Assembly (NCBI GenBank): GCA_021324995.1
Contig: JAJPIB010000064.1
Coordinates: forward strand, 1 to 60,066
Origin: Chlamydiia bacterium
Lineage (GTDB): Bacteria > Chlamydiota > Chlamydiia > Chlamydiales > Rhabdochlamydiaceae
DNA: 60,066 nt
Reading direction: 5' to 3'
Position numbers and translations under genes: made by a program. This document shows, piece after piece, positions 33,737 to 42,649 of the stretch; positions within the stretch are counted from its first letter, which is position 1, and the number at the start of each line of letters is the position of its first letter. Under the pieces are notes generated by a model. The model searched no databases, was not told the origin of the DNA, and saw only the letters and a program-made list of their open reading frames with translations.

Positions 33737-35686
33737 ATGAAGAATTCTATGTTAGCGATGGTGACAAGTACAATCATGGCTATGTCTATGAATGTTCACG
33801 CGATGACAACTAAGGCTAATCAAATTTTGGATAGCCATGGTAACCCTATTCAGCTGAAAGGTGTCAATTGGTTTGGCTTTAATAATGGGGATACAATGGT
33901 CGATGGCCTTTGGCAAACCTCTAATTCTATCGCATATGACTTTGCAACTATCGTGTATCGTATGCAACTTCTGGGGTTTAATGCAGTTCGTCTCCCTTTT
34001 AGTTTTACGGATTTGTTCAGCGCTGCTCCTAGGAACTATAGTGCAACATGCACCCTTCCGACTCAAGCCCAGATCCAAGCAAGTGTCACTGATCCTTCTG
34101 TTCAAGTGCCGCCGGGGACGACAATTCCTCTCATGAAGGCTCCTCCGACAAGGACACAGGGGGAATGCGATAATTATTTTCCAAATGATACAACGCTTAA
34201 TCGTTTTTTATGGGTGGTGAATTTCTTTGCGAAAAATGGATTTTACGTTTTGATTGATAATCATTTTAGGGAAGACCAAACAGCTTTACAAAATCCGAAG
34301 CAATGGGTGCAAGATTGGGTTCGGTTGGTCACAGCAATTTCGAGTGATCCCATATCAAAAAGTATGCTGATGGTTGATCTCCTTAACGAACCAGATAATT
34401 ATGGTGTCCGTTGGGAAGCTAATGGCAATATTCCCGCACTTACAGATTTGTATCTTTCCGCGATGGATGCATTGTATCCTATCAATAATGAAATTCTGTT
34501 TTTTGTCGAGGGAACCGGGCAAGGAGGAATCGGTTGCAACTGGGGAGATGGATTTTGTACCAACCCAACACTTATTTCGCAATATGGCCTGAGCGATCCG
34601 ACTCGTTTTTTTAAGACTCTTTTAAATAAACCTTATCTTAACCAGGTTGTGATTTCTCCTCACGTTTATCCCCCTTCCGTTACTGGAGCTTCCTCTAATT
34701 ACAGTGGGTCAGGGCTATGGGATCGACTGACGGAATCCTTTGGCTATTTGACTCAGCAGGGTTTTTGCACGGGTTCCAATCCCTGCAAATTATTCCCCGT
34801 TGCTGTTGGAGAGTTTGGCTCTTTATTTACAGATCCCAGAGATTTGCAATCGATGCCAGACATTGCTTCTTATTTGAATGATACGGGAGCCGCAGCCGAT
34901 GGGAAGCATACCTCAATTCCAAACTGGTTTTACTGGTGTTGGAATCCGAATAGTGGAGATACAGGCGGGTTAGTCGCTAATGATTGGTTGACAATTCAGT
35001 GGAAAAAAATTGAATATCTCGTCGGTATCGGCCTTACACCTTGGTATAAAAATTCGCAACCTACACAACTGGGGACATTGTGTGTGAATGTTTTACCTGT
35101 AAGTGGTTTGCAAAGTCAATCTTTGCAGCCTATCCAAGCGGGTACCTATTCATTCTCTATCGCCAACTTTAATACTCCTGTGTGCGAATCTGTGCCTATT
35201 GGAACCTATGCGGTTACGGCACCTGAAATTATTCAAGGAAGTAATAAGTATGATGCTCCTGTGCAAAACGTTACTGTGGCTCATGATCAAACAACTCAGG
35301 TTAATGTGTCCTACGTTGCAACCCCGATTCCTCCAGGTGCTTTTACAGTTGCAGTGGGGCTGGGTACAGCATGGAAAAGCGGTAATGCCTACCAAAATGA
35401 GATCAATCTCTATATTACCAATACAGGAACGAAAGCTATTCCTGCTCCTTGGACATTGACATTGTCTAATTCTAATTATGCTGCTGTGATTAATTCCTGG
35501 AATTTAACGCTGAATTCTGTTGTCAACGGTACCATTACAGCGACCGCATCTAGCGACTGGGAATCGCTAATGCCGAACAAAGGTAATACGGTCAATTTAG
35601 GAATGATTGTATCTTCACCTTCAAACGAATTTATGCCGTCCACAATTACAATCAATGGGATTCCTTGTACGATCACAAAACAATGA
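33737..35686 (+). CDS. Secreted GH5 endoglucanase with CBM2-like domain
   Basis: 649 residues. A signal peptide (1-22) is followed by a GH5 (subfamily A2/E1-like) domain, about 27-440: LKGVNWFGFNNGD, FNAVRLPFSF, acid/base Glu218 in LLNEPDNYG, SPHVYPP (309), nucleophile Glu359 in VAVGEFGSLF and NWFYWCWNPNSGDTGG. A middle domain (about 447-530) is of unknown type. The last 110 residues resemble a CBM2 cellulose-binding module, with conserved Trp (WKSGN, PAPWTLTLS, INSWNLTL, SSDWESL). The enzyme should cut cellulose outside the cell; cyst walls of Acanthamoeba contain cellulose. Strong ribosome binding site and promoter; terminator at 35708-35730. Horizontal gain is likely. Confidence 0.9.
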   Translation: MKNSMLAMVTSTIMAMSMNVHAMTTKANQILDSHGNPIQLKGVNWFGFNNGDTMVDGLWQTSNSIAYDFATIVYRMQLLGFNAVRLPFSFTDLFSAAPRNYSATCTLPTQAQIQASVTDPSVQVPPGTTIPLMKAPPTRTQGECDNYFPNDTTLNRFLWVVNFFAKNGFYVLIDNHFREDQTALQNPKQWVQDWVRLVTAISSDPISKSMLMVDLLNEPDNYGVRWEANGNIPALTDLYLSAMDALYPINNEILFFVEGTGQGGIGCNWGDGFCTNPTLISQYGLSDPTRFFKTLLNKPYLNQVVISPHVYPPSVTGASSNYSGSGLWDRLTESFGYLTQQGFCTGSNPCKLFPVAVGEFGSLFTDPRDLQSMPDIASYLNDTGAAADGKHTSIPNWFYWCWNPNSGDTGGLVANDWLTIQWKKIEYLVGIGLTPWYKNSQPTQLGTLCVNVLPVSGLQSQSLQPIQAGTYSFSIANFNTPVCESVPIGTYAVTAPEIIQGSNKYDAPVQNVTVAHDQTTQVNVSYVATPIPPGAFTVAVGLGTAWKSGNAYQNEINLYITNTGTKAIPAPWTLTLSNSNYAAVINSWNLTLNSVVNGTITATASSDWESLMPNKGNTVNLGMIVSSPSNEFMPSTITINGIPCTITKQ

Positions 35687-35707
35687 GAATTCTGGAACAT
35701 TCTAAGG

Positions 35708-35730
35708 GGCCGAAGAAATCTTCGGCCTTT
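35708..35730 (+). terminator. Rho-independent terminator after the cellulase gene
   Basis: GGCCGAAG and CTTCGGCC form a perfect 8-bp stem with an AAAT loop followed by TTT, 22 bp after the stop codon. Confidence 0.85.
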
Positions 35731-35849
35731 ATCATTAGGGGGGGGTAAAAAATTATTTTTTTTCTTTTTATCTCACAATTCATCTTTCCAAAAACAAAAG
35801 CATAAAAATGATGAGAAGGATATAGTCAGTAAGTAGAAAATGGAGTGGT

Positions 35850-36383
35850 ATGCAAGTGCAGGAAGTGTCGCTGGATGGAGTGAGGAAGATAAAATTAAAA
35901 GTTTTCCTTGATGAAAGGGGTTTTTTCCGAGAGACGTTCCGTCATTCGATGTATCGAGAAGCTGGCATCGTCGAGGAGTTTGCGCAGGATAACCATTCCT
36001 TTTCGAAAAAGGGAACGATTCGCGGAATGCATTTTCAACGCTCTCCAGGACAGGCTAAATTGGTTACAGTGATGGAAGGGGAAATTTTTGACGTCGTCGT
36101 CGATATCCGAAAGGACAGTGCGACGTTTGGAAAATGGGAAGGCTTTTATTTGAATGCGACGGAGGGAGATCAGATCTATATTCCTGCTGGGTTTGCCCAT
36201 GGTTTTTGCGCTCTTAGCGATCACGCCCACGTATGCTATAAAGTGAGCACGCCTTATGATCCTGTAGAAGAATTTGGTTTTCGATACGATGATCCTTCGG
36301 TTGGAATTGTGTGGCCAATAGATAAGCCATTACTTTCTGATCGCGATCGCAACAGTCCCTGGATGAGAGAGGTTATTAAGTGA
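35850..36383 (+). CDS. rmlC: dTDP-4-dehydrorhamnose 3,5-epimerase
   Basis: 177 residues, the usual length. Cupin motifs are ERGFFRETFRHS, KKGTIRGMHFQRSPGQAKLV (catalytic His in RGMHFQ), FDVVVDIRKDS, IPAGFAHGFCAL and YDPVEEFGFRYDDP. It converts dTDP-4-keto-6-deoxyglucose to the L-lyxo form. First gene of the rmlC-rmlD-rmlB-kdsB set. Confidence 0.93.
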   Translation: MQVQEVSLDGVRKIKLKVFLDERGFFRETFRHSMYREAGIVEEFAQDNHSFSKKGTIRGMHFQRSPGQAKLVTVMEGEIFDVVVDIRKDSATFGKWEGFYLNATEGDQIYIPAGFAHGFCALSDHAHVCYKVSTPYDPVEEFGFRYDDPSVGIVWPIDKPLLSDRDRNSPWMREVIK

Positions 36384-37231
36384 AAATTTGGATTGTGGGT
36401 TCTCAAGGGATGTTAGGATCTGTTTTGATGAAGCACTGCATGGAAAGAGGGATTAAGGTGGTAGGGACTTCTCGCTTGGATGCGGATGTATGCGATGAGG
36501 ATCAGCTCGAAAAAGTCGCTATAACAGAGAGCCCGACACATATCGTTAATTGCGCGGCTTACACGGATGTTGACGGCGCGGAAGCAAAATCTGAAGCCGC
36601 TTTTGCTGTGAATTGTTGGGGCGCTGCCAATGTCGCGGCTGTTGCAAGAAAGGTTAAAGCACGACTTATTCACGTCTCAACCGATTATGTTTTTGATGGG
36701 AAAGCTAGAAAGCCCTACAGCGAAGAGGATAAGTGCGCGCCTGTGAATGTTTACGGGAAGAGCAAATGGGAAGGGGAGCAGAAAGTGCTTGAGGCTGTTC
36801 CGGAAGCTTGCATCTTAAGAACTTCCTGGTTGTTTGGTCTTAAAGGAAAAAATTTTATCTCTTCACTCTGGGGTCGATTTCAGCAAGTTGAGGAGCTTCA
36901 GGTCGTTTCCGACCAATGCGGCAAACCGACGTATTGCAGCGATCTTGCGCGTGCTGTGATAAATCTATTAGACGCAGAAGGAATCGTCCACTTTGCCAAT
37001 GAAGGTGGATCTTCGAGGTACGAAATTGCGCTCAAGCTTTTAGAAGTGATGAAGCAGAGGGGTTTAAGACCGAAGTGCAAAAAAATTTCCCCCGTTGGGA
37101 GTGCGCAATTCCCGACGGCTGCTCTTCGACCGACATACAGTATGCTCGATACGGATAAATACTTCTCTTTGACATCCACCCGGCCTCGCTTGTGGTTTGA
37201 AGCAGCAGATGAGTTTATCAATGAAATATAA
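36380..37231 (+). CDS. rmlD: dTDP-4-dehydrorhamnose reductase
   Basis: 283 residues from a GTG start that overlaps the rmlC stop (GTGA). The N-terminus WIVGSQGMLGSVLM is the NAD(P)-binding site; CAAYTDVDGAEAKSEAAFAV, VSTDYVFDG and YGKSKWEGE (catalytic Tyr and Lys) are all RmlD hallmarks. It makes dTDP-L-rhamnose. The 3' end overlaps rmlB by 11 bp. Confidence 0.94.
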   Translation: MKIWIVGSQGMLGSVLMKHCMERGIKVVGTSRLDADVCDEDQLEKVAITESPTHIVNCAAYTDVDGAEAKSEAAFAVNCWGAANVAAVARKVKARLIHVSTDYVFDGKARKPYSEEDKCAPVNVYGKSKWEGEQKVLEAVPEACILRTSWLFGLKGKNFISSLWGRFQQVEELQVVSDQCGKPTYCSDLARAVINLLDAEGIVHFANEGGSSRYEIALKLLEVMKQRGLRPKCKKISPVGSAQFPTAALRPTYSMLDTDKYFSLTSTRPRLWFEAADEFINEI

Positions 37232-38213
37232 ACGCCTTCTTGTCACCGGTGGAGCTGGTTTTATCGGATCTTCTTTTATTCGCTATGGCTTGCAACAAAG
37301 ATTAGCAGAAAAGATTGTTAATCTCGATGCCTTAACTTATGCGGCTGATTTGCGGAATTTGTCTTCTGTGGAAATGGATCCGCGCTATGTTTTTTGTAAG
37401 GGAGACATTCGCGATGAGGTTTTAGTGGATAAGCTATGCTTAGAATACAAAATAGATGCGATCGTACATTTTGCAGCGGAGAGCCATGTCGATAGGAGCA
37501 TCTCGAGTCCACGCGCATTTTACGACACCAATGTCGGAGGCACTTTGTCGTTACTTGAGGTTGTTCGCAAAAATCTTCACATTCACTTTCACCATATCTC
37601 TACGGATGAGGTGTACGGTTCTTTGGCGCAGGAAGGAGCGTTTACAGAAAATTCTCCCTACCTTCCTAATTCTCCATATGCCGCCTCAAAAGCCGCATCA
37701 GATCATTTTGTGAGAGCATATGCCCACACTTATGGAATTTCTGCTACAATTTCGCATTGCACGAACAATTATGGGCCCTGCCAAAACATAGAAAAATTTA
37801 TTCCGCGCATGATCTATGGTTGCTACAATAAACAGCCACTTCCGGTGTATGGCCGCGGCGAAAATATTCGCGACTGGATCTATGTCGACGATCATTCAGA
37901 AGCGGTTTGGTCGATTCTGACGCATGGAAAAAAAGGACAAGTTTACGGTATTGGCGGCAAGTGTGAAAGAAAAAATATCGATTTGCTCCATGGGATTATT
38001 CATGAGTTTGCCCGACTCAAACAAGAAGATCCCCAAGATTTAGCGTCACTTATTGCTTTTGTTGACGATCGTCCTGGTCATGATTTACGCTATGCCATTG
38101 ATTTTAGCAAAGCACAAAAAGAATTGGGATGGGCTCCAAGAAATGATATCTCTTCCGGTATTCGTAAAACCATTGCATGGTATTTAGACAACCCAGAAAG
38201 GCTGGTAATATGA
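37221..38213 (+). CDS. rmlB: dTDP-glucose 4,6-dehydratase
   Basis: 330 residues from ATG 37221. LVTGGAGFIGSSFIRY is the NAD site; FAAESHVDRSI, HISTDEVYGSL and SPYAASKAASDHFVRAY (YxxxK) and NNYGPCQNIEKFIP identify RmlB. It makes the 4-keto-6-deoxy intermediate used by RmlC and RmlD. The order rmlC-D-B without rmlA means glucose-1-phosphate thymidylyltransferase must be encoded elsewhere. Confidence 0.95.
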   Translation: MKYKRLLVTGGAGFIGSSFIRYGLQQRLAEKIVNLDALTYAADLRNLSSVEMDPRYVFCKGDIRDEVLVDKLCLEYKIDAIVHFAAESHVDRSISSPRAFYDTNVGGTLSLLEVVRKNLHIHFHHISTDEVYGSLAQEGAFTENSPYLPNSPYAASKAASDHFVRAYAHTYGISATISHCTNNYGPCQNIEKFIPRMIYGCYNKQPLPVYGRGENIRDWIYVDDHSEAVWSILTHGKKGQVYGIGGKCERKNIDLLHGIIHEFARLKQEDPQDLASLIAFVDDRPGHDLRYAIDFSKAQKELGWAPRNDISSGIRKTIAWYLDNPERLVI

Positions 38214-38965
38214 TAGGTGGAAAAAAAATCGCGTGCGTCATCCCTGCGCGCTTAAGATCGACGCGGTTTCCGAAAAAGATGCTCTGCAATCTTCGCGGCA
38301 AGCCACTTTTGCAGTGGGTCTGGGAAGCAGCAAAAGCCATTCCTGTTTTTGATGAAGTAGTTATTGCGGTTGATGCAGAGGAAACGGCCCAACTGGTTGC
38401 TGATTTTGGCGGCAAATGTTTGATGACTTCGGAGCATTGTCCATCGGGAAGCGATCGTCTCGCAGAAATTTTTAGTAGAGGTCTTCTGGATGCAGATATT
38501 TGGGTGAACTGGCAAGGGGATGAACCCTTTATTTGCGAGCAAATGATTGCAGATCTGCTCCAAAGTTGCGACGACGATGAGAGCGATCTTTGGACGCTTA
38601 AGAAAAAAATCATGGATCCCGAAGAAGCCAACAATCCTCATTTTGCCAAAGTGGCTTGTGATCGACATGGGTTTGCTATGTATTTTTCGCGTAGTCAAAT
38701 TCCTTTTTATCGGGATATTTCTGATTTTCCCAAAAAAGAATTGTATAAGCATGTGGGTTTGTATGCGTACACGCGTAAAGCATTAAAAAAAATCCTTAAT
38801 TTAGCGCCATGCCCATTGGAGATAGCAGAGCAATTGGAGCAGCTCCGTTTTCTTTACAATAATTTGCGGATTCGTGTTCATGAAACTGAATATGAGGTAT
38901 TTGGAATCGACTTGCCCGAACATTTGGCCAAAGCGGAAACTCATGTCGGCCATTCCTATTCATAA
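38210..38965 (+). CDS. kdsB: 3-deoxy-manno-octulosonate cytidylyltransferase
   Basis: 251 residues from ATG 38210 (ATGA overlap with rmlB). CVIPARLRSTRFPKKML is the nucleotide-binding start; VIAVDAEETAQLV, TSEHCPSGSDRLAEI and NWQGDEPFI are diagnostic of KdsB. It activates Kdo as CMP-Kdo for lipid A glycosylation. Coupling to rhamnose genes suggests shared regulation of LPS building blocks. Confidence 0.95.
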   Translation: MIGGKKIACVIPARLRSTRFPKKMLCNLRGKPLLQWVWEAAKAIPVFDEVVIAVDAEETAQLVADFGGKCLMTSEHCPSGSDRLAEIFSRGLLDADIWVNWQGDEPFICEQMIADLLQSCDDDESDLWTLKKKIMDPEEANNPHFAKVACDRHGFAMYFSRSQIPFYRDISDFPKKELYKHVGLYAYTRKALKKILNLAPCPLEIAEQLEQLRFLYNNLRIRVHETEYEVFGIDLPEHLAKAETHVGHSYS

Positions 38966-38995
38966 TTGAGTAAATCTCTCTAGAAGTGATATACT
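38966..38995 (+). promoter_or_regulatory. Predicted promoter of the suf operon
   Basis: TTGAGT (38966-38971), an 18-bp spacer and TATACT (38990-38995) lie 24 bp before the sufB ATG. No IscR- or Fur-like palindrome was recognised nearby. Confidence 0.5.
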
Positions 38996-39018
38996 AGCCT
39001 CTTAAATTAGGGTAGTCC

Positions 39019-40458
39019 ATGTCAACCGAAGAACTTCTCAAAGAGCAGGCTGAGTATAAGTACGGGTTTGTGACCGATATTGAAACGGACGCAATTCCTA
39101 AAGGTCTGAGCGAAGAGACGATCCGCATCATCTCTGAAAAAAAAAATGAGCCCTCCTTTCTTCTAGAGTTTCGCCTCAAAGCTTATGCTAAATTTCTTGA
39201 AATGCAGGAGCCTAATTGGGCGAATCTGCGTCATCCTCCTATCGATTATCAAGACATTCGCTACTATTCCGCTCCGAAGAAAAAACAGTCGTTGAGCAGC
39301 CTTGAAGAAGTAGACCCAGAAATTTTAAAAACATTTGAGCGTCTCGGGATTCCCCTCGATGAACAAAAGCGACTTACGAATGTCGCCGTCGACGTCGTTT
39401 TCGACTCGGTATCGCTAGGGACAACTTTTCAGAAAACATTGAAAGAAGCCGGCGTTGTCTTGTGTCCGATTTCAGAAGCAGTGCATGAATATCCAGAACT
39501 GGTGGAAAAATACTTAGGCAGCGTTGTACCTATTGGTGATAACTATTTTGCAGCACTCAATTCCGCTGTTTTCTCCGACGGCTCTTTTGTCTATATTCCC
39601 AAAGGCGTGCGATGTCCCATTGAACTTTCCACTTATTTCCGCATCAACGACAAGCAGAGTGGACAATTTGAAAGAACTCTGATCATCGCTGAAGAAGATT
39701 CTTTTGTTAGTTACCTGGAAGGCTGTACGGCTCCTGCATTTGACAACAATCAGCTTCATGCCGCAGTCGTCGAATTGATCGCCCTCGATCGCGCGGAGAT
39801 CAAGTATGCCACCGTGCAGAACTGGTATTCCGGTAATCCGGAAACAGGCCTTGGAGGCATTTACAATTTCGTCACAAAGCGAGGACGTTGCCAAGGCTAT
39901 CGCTCGAAGATCACTTGGTCCCAAGTAGAAGCGGGAGCAGCGATCACATGGAAATACCCGAGCTGTATTTTGCAAGGGGATGAGTCGATCGGGGAATTTT
40001 ATTCCGTCGCCCTTACAAATGGTCTCATGCAGGCGGATACCGGCACCAAAATGGTCCATTTAGGAAAAAACACGCGTTCTACAATTATCTCTAAAGGGAT
40101 TTCCGCTGATAGATCGCATAATACATACCGCGGCCTTGTCAAAATGGCGCCGCGCGCTGAACGTGCGCGTAACTATACACAATGCGATTCTATGCTTGTG
40201 GGTAACCGCTGCTCTGCCAATACATTCCCTTACATTGAGGTTGCTAATGAGACAAGCCGTGTAGAGCACGAGGCTTCCACCTCAAAGATGAGTGAGGAAC
40301 AGTTATTTTATTTACAAACGCGCGGCATTTCACGAGAAGATGCGATTAATATGATTGTCAGTGGCTTTTGCAAAGACGTGATCCGTGTGCTACCTTTGGA
40401 ATTTGCCGTCGAAGCCCAAAAGCTTTTGACCCTTAAGTTAGAAAATTCCGTGGGATAA
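39019..40458 (+). CDS. sufB: Fe-S cluster assembly scaffold SufB
   Basis: 479 residues, normal length. Conserved segments include YSAPKKK near the N-terminus, [47 protein letters not shown] and the C-terminal [20 protein letters not shown]. SufB with SufC and SufD forms the scaffold on which Fe-S clusters are built from SufS-derived sulfur. The order B-C-D-S is that of chlamydiae. Confidence 0.96.
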   Translation: MSTEELLKEQAEYKYGFVTDIETDAIPKGLSEETIRIISEKKNEPSFLLEFRLKAYAKFLEMQEPNWANLRHPPIDYQDIRYYSAPKKKQSLSSLEEVDPEILKTFERLGIPLDEQKRLTNVAVDVVFDSVSLGTTFQKTLKEAGVVLCPISEAVHEYPELVEKYLGSVVPIGDNYFAALNSAVFSDGSFVYIPKGVRCPIELSTYFRINDKQSGQFERTLIIAEEDSFVSYLEGCTAPAFDNNQLHAAVVELIALDRAEIKYATVQNWYSGNPETGLGGIYNFVTKRGRCQGYRSKITWSQVEAGAAITWKYPSCILQGDESIGEFYSVALTNGLMQADTGTKMVHLGKNTRSTIISKGISADRSHNTYRGLVKMAPRAERARNYTQCDSMLVGNRCSANTFPYIEVANETSRVEHEASTSKMSEEQLFYLQTRGISREDAINMIVSGFCKDVIRVLPLEFAVEAQKLLTLKLENSVG

Positions 40459-40483
40459 TCTATAAATTTAGGATGTTATAACC

Positions 40484-41227
40484 ATGTTAGAGATCAAAGA
40501 GCTACACGTTGCCATCGATGGAAAGCCCATCTTAAAGGGGTTGACCCTAACGGTGCATAAAGGAGAGGTCCATGCGATCATGGGACCCAATGGCGCCGGT
40601 AAATCCACGCTGGCAAAAGTGCTCGCAGGAGATCCTTCTTACGAAATCCTATCGGGAGAAATCCTCTTTGAAGGACAAAATATTCTTGAGCTTACTCCTG
40701 AAGAGCGCTCCCATCTGGGGCTTTTCATGAGCTTCCAGTACCCTGTAGAAATCCCAGGGATTACAAATTTTCAGTTTCTACACGCAGCTAAGAATGCTCG
40801 ATTGAAAGCGCAAGGAAAGCCGCTTCATTCCGAAGAAGTTTTTGATGCGATCTTGGATGAAAAAATGGTCGAGATCGATGTGCGCAGAGAGTTTAAAGCG
40901 CGCGATCTCAATGAAGGTTTTTCTGGTGGAGAAAAAAAGCGGAACGAAATTCTTCAAATGGCAGTGCTTGAGCCTAAGCTTGCGATTCTTGATGAAACAG
41001 ATTCAGGTCTTGACATCGACGCGATGCGTATTGTTTCAAGAGGCGTCAACTGTTTGACACATGCGGAAAATGCTTTGATACTCATCACACATTACCAGCG
41101 CCTGCTCGATTACATTCGCCCGGGCTTCGTCCATGTGGTCATCGATGGCAGAATCGTTCAATCTGGCGGCCCAGAGCTTGCTCTAGAGCTCGAAGAAAAA
41201 GGCTATGATTGGTTGGTGAAGGAGTAA
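40484..41227 (+). CDS. sufC: Fe-S cluster assembly ATPase SufC
   Basis: 247 residues. Walker A GPNGAGKST, SufC-specific FMSFQYPVEIPGI, signature NEGFSGGEKKRNEI and Walker B LAILDETDSGLDIDAM are present. It hydrolyses ATP to drive rearrangement of the SufBCD complex. It is 25 bp downstream of sufB and 3 bp upstream of sufD. Confidence 0.96.
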   Translation: MLEIKELHVAIDGKPILKGLTLTVHKGEVHAIMGPNGAGKSTLAKVLAGDPSYEILSGEILFEGQNILELTPEERSHLGLFMSFQYPVEIPGITNFQFLHAAKNARLKAQGKPLHSEEVFDAILDEKMVEIDVRREFKARDLNEGFSGGEKKRNEILQMAVLEPKLAILDETDSGLDIDAMRIVSRGVNCLTHAENALILITHYQRLLDYIRPGFVHVVIDGRIVQSGGPELALELEEKGYDWLVKE

Positions 41228-41230
41228 AGC

Positions 41231-42544
41231 ATGTCGGAACAGCCTTTTTTGAAAAGCCTCAAAGAGCAGATCCCGCTTCACCAGGATGCCTTGCATGCAT
41301 TCCGGCAAAAAGCATTGAATCGCCTGCTTGAAATGGGAATGCCCACGCGTGCGGATGAGGCTTTTCGCTACATACCTCTGAGAGAACTTTACCTCTCCTC
41401 ATTCAGTAAAGCTGAATCCAAAGCAATGAGCGCGGCTCTTTTTACAGACGCGATTCTTCCCGAATGTGTGCATTCCTATCTTATTTTTATTGATGGCAAG
41501 CTGTCTTTAGAATGGAGCGACGTCACAGGGCTTCCCTCATCCATCTTGATCTCTTCTTTCGATGAGGCGCTGGAAACGCATAGCGGCTTTTTGCAAAGTA
41601 ACTTTGTCCGGACGTTGAAAGAGGAGAAAGATCCGTTTGCTTATATTAACTTAGCGCTGCATGGCCTGGGAGCTTTTGTTTATCTCCCTTCTAAGGTTGA
41701 AGTGACAGTCCCTTTGCAATGTCTGTTTCTCTCTACTGCAGAAAAGCCGCAGTTAACGGCTCCACGGATTCATCTCGCCTTAGGATCTCAAAGCTCTTTG
41801 CGCTGCATTCATACGCATTTGGAGTTAACAAAAAAAATCTCCCATTTCGCTCTTCCTTTAACGGAAGTTTTCTTAGACGAAGGAGCGAGCTTTGACCTTC
41901 TCAGTGTTATCGATCCAGGAGCTGCGTGGCACTTTGAAACGTTACGCGCTACGCTTAAGAAAAATGCGGTATTCAATTCTTTGAGCGTCTCTTTTGGCGG
42001 TAAAGCAGTGCGCCAAAGCTATCGCGTTCAGCTTAAGGGAGAAAATAGCGAAACCAGTTTAAATGGCTTATGGTCTCTCAATGGCAACTGCAGCGCGCAC
42101 ACACATGCGCTTGTGGAGCATGAGGCTCCTTATACTCGCTCAATGCAGAAATTTAAAGGAATTCTTGACGATCACAGTCAGTCTAGCTTCGAAGGCAAGA
42201 TACTGGTGCAACCTGAAGCGCAGAAGACGGAAGCTTATCAACTCAATAATAACTTAATTTTGGGCCACGGAGCTATAGCCAATAGCAAACCTAACTTAGA
42301 AATCTTTGCTGACGACGTTAAAGCATCTCACGGGGCAACGGTCTCTCAGCTCGACGAGGACCAACTTTTCTACTTAAGGGCGCGCGGGATCGGATCCGAT
42401 TTAGCCAGAGAGCTTTTGATTGGGAGTTTTTATCGTGAAATGATCGGGAAGATTCCTTATACTTCAGTGTTGAGAAAATTGAACGCATGCCAAATGTTTC
42501 AAAAGCAGAAGAAATTGCAAAACTCCCGCGATGAGAAAAATTAA
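41231..42544 (+). CDS. sufD: Fe-S cluster assembly protein SufD
   Basis: 437 residues. The N-terminal part (PTRADEAFRYIPLREL) and the C-terminal beta-helix (FEGKILVQPEAQKTEAYQLN, SKPNLEIFADDVKASHGATV with the key His, DEDQLFYLRARGI) match SufD. It pairs with SufB in the scaffold. About 105 bp separate it from sufS, without a clear promoter or terminator. Confidence 0.94.
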   Translation: MSEQPFLKSLKEQIPLHQDALHAFRQKALNRLLEMGMPTRADEAFRYIPLRELYLSSFSKAESKAMSAALFTDAILPECVHSYLIFIDGKLSLEWSDVTGLPSSILISSFDEALETHSGFLQSNFVRTLKEEKDPFAYINLALHGLGAFVYLPSKVEVTVPLQCLFLSTAEKPQLTAPRIHLALGSQSSLRCIHTHLELTKKISHFALPLTEVFLDEGASFDLLSVIDPGAAWHFETLRATLKKNAVFNSLSVSFGGKAVRQSYRVQLKGENSETSLNGLWSLNGNCSAHTHALVEHEAPYTRSMQKFKGILDDHSQSSFEGKILVQPEAQKTEAYQLNNNLILGHGAIANSKPNLEIFADDVKASHGATVSQLDEDQLFYLRARGIGSDLARELLIGSFYREMIGKIPYTSVLRKLNACQMFQKQKKLQNSRDEKN

Positions 42545-42649
42545 TGATAGCGATTTTTCACAGGGACTGAAAATCTGGCGCGATTTCCGCCTAAAAGTTT
42601 TGTTTCTGCGGCCAAGATTGTCTTTGTAACTTCGAACTTGAGGATTTGA

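Noticed and set aside
42545-42649. Gap between sufD and sufS considered for a promoter or small gene
   Set aside because: No convincing -35/-10 pair, stem-loop or coding signal was found.
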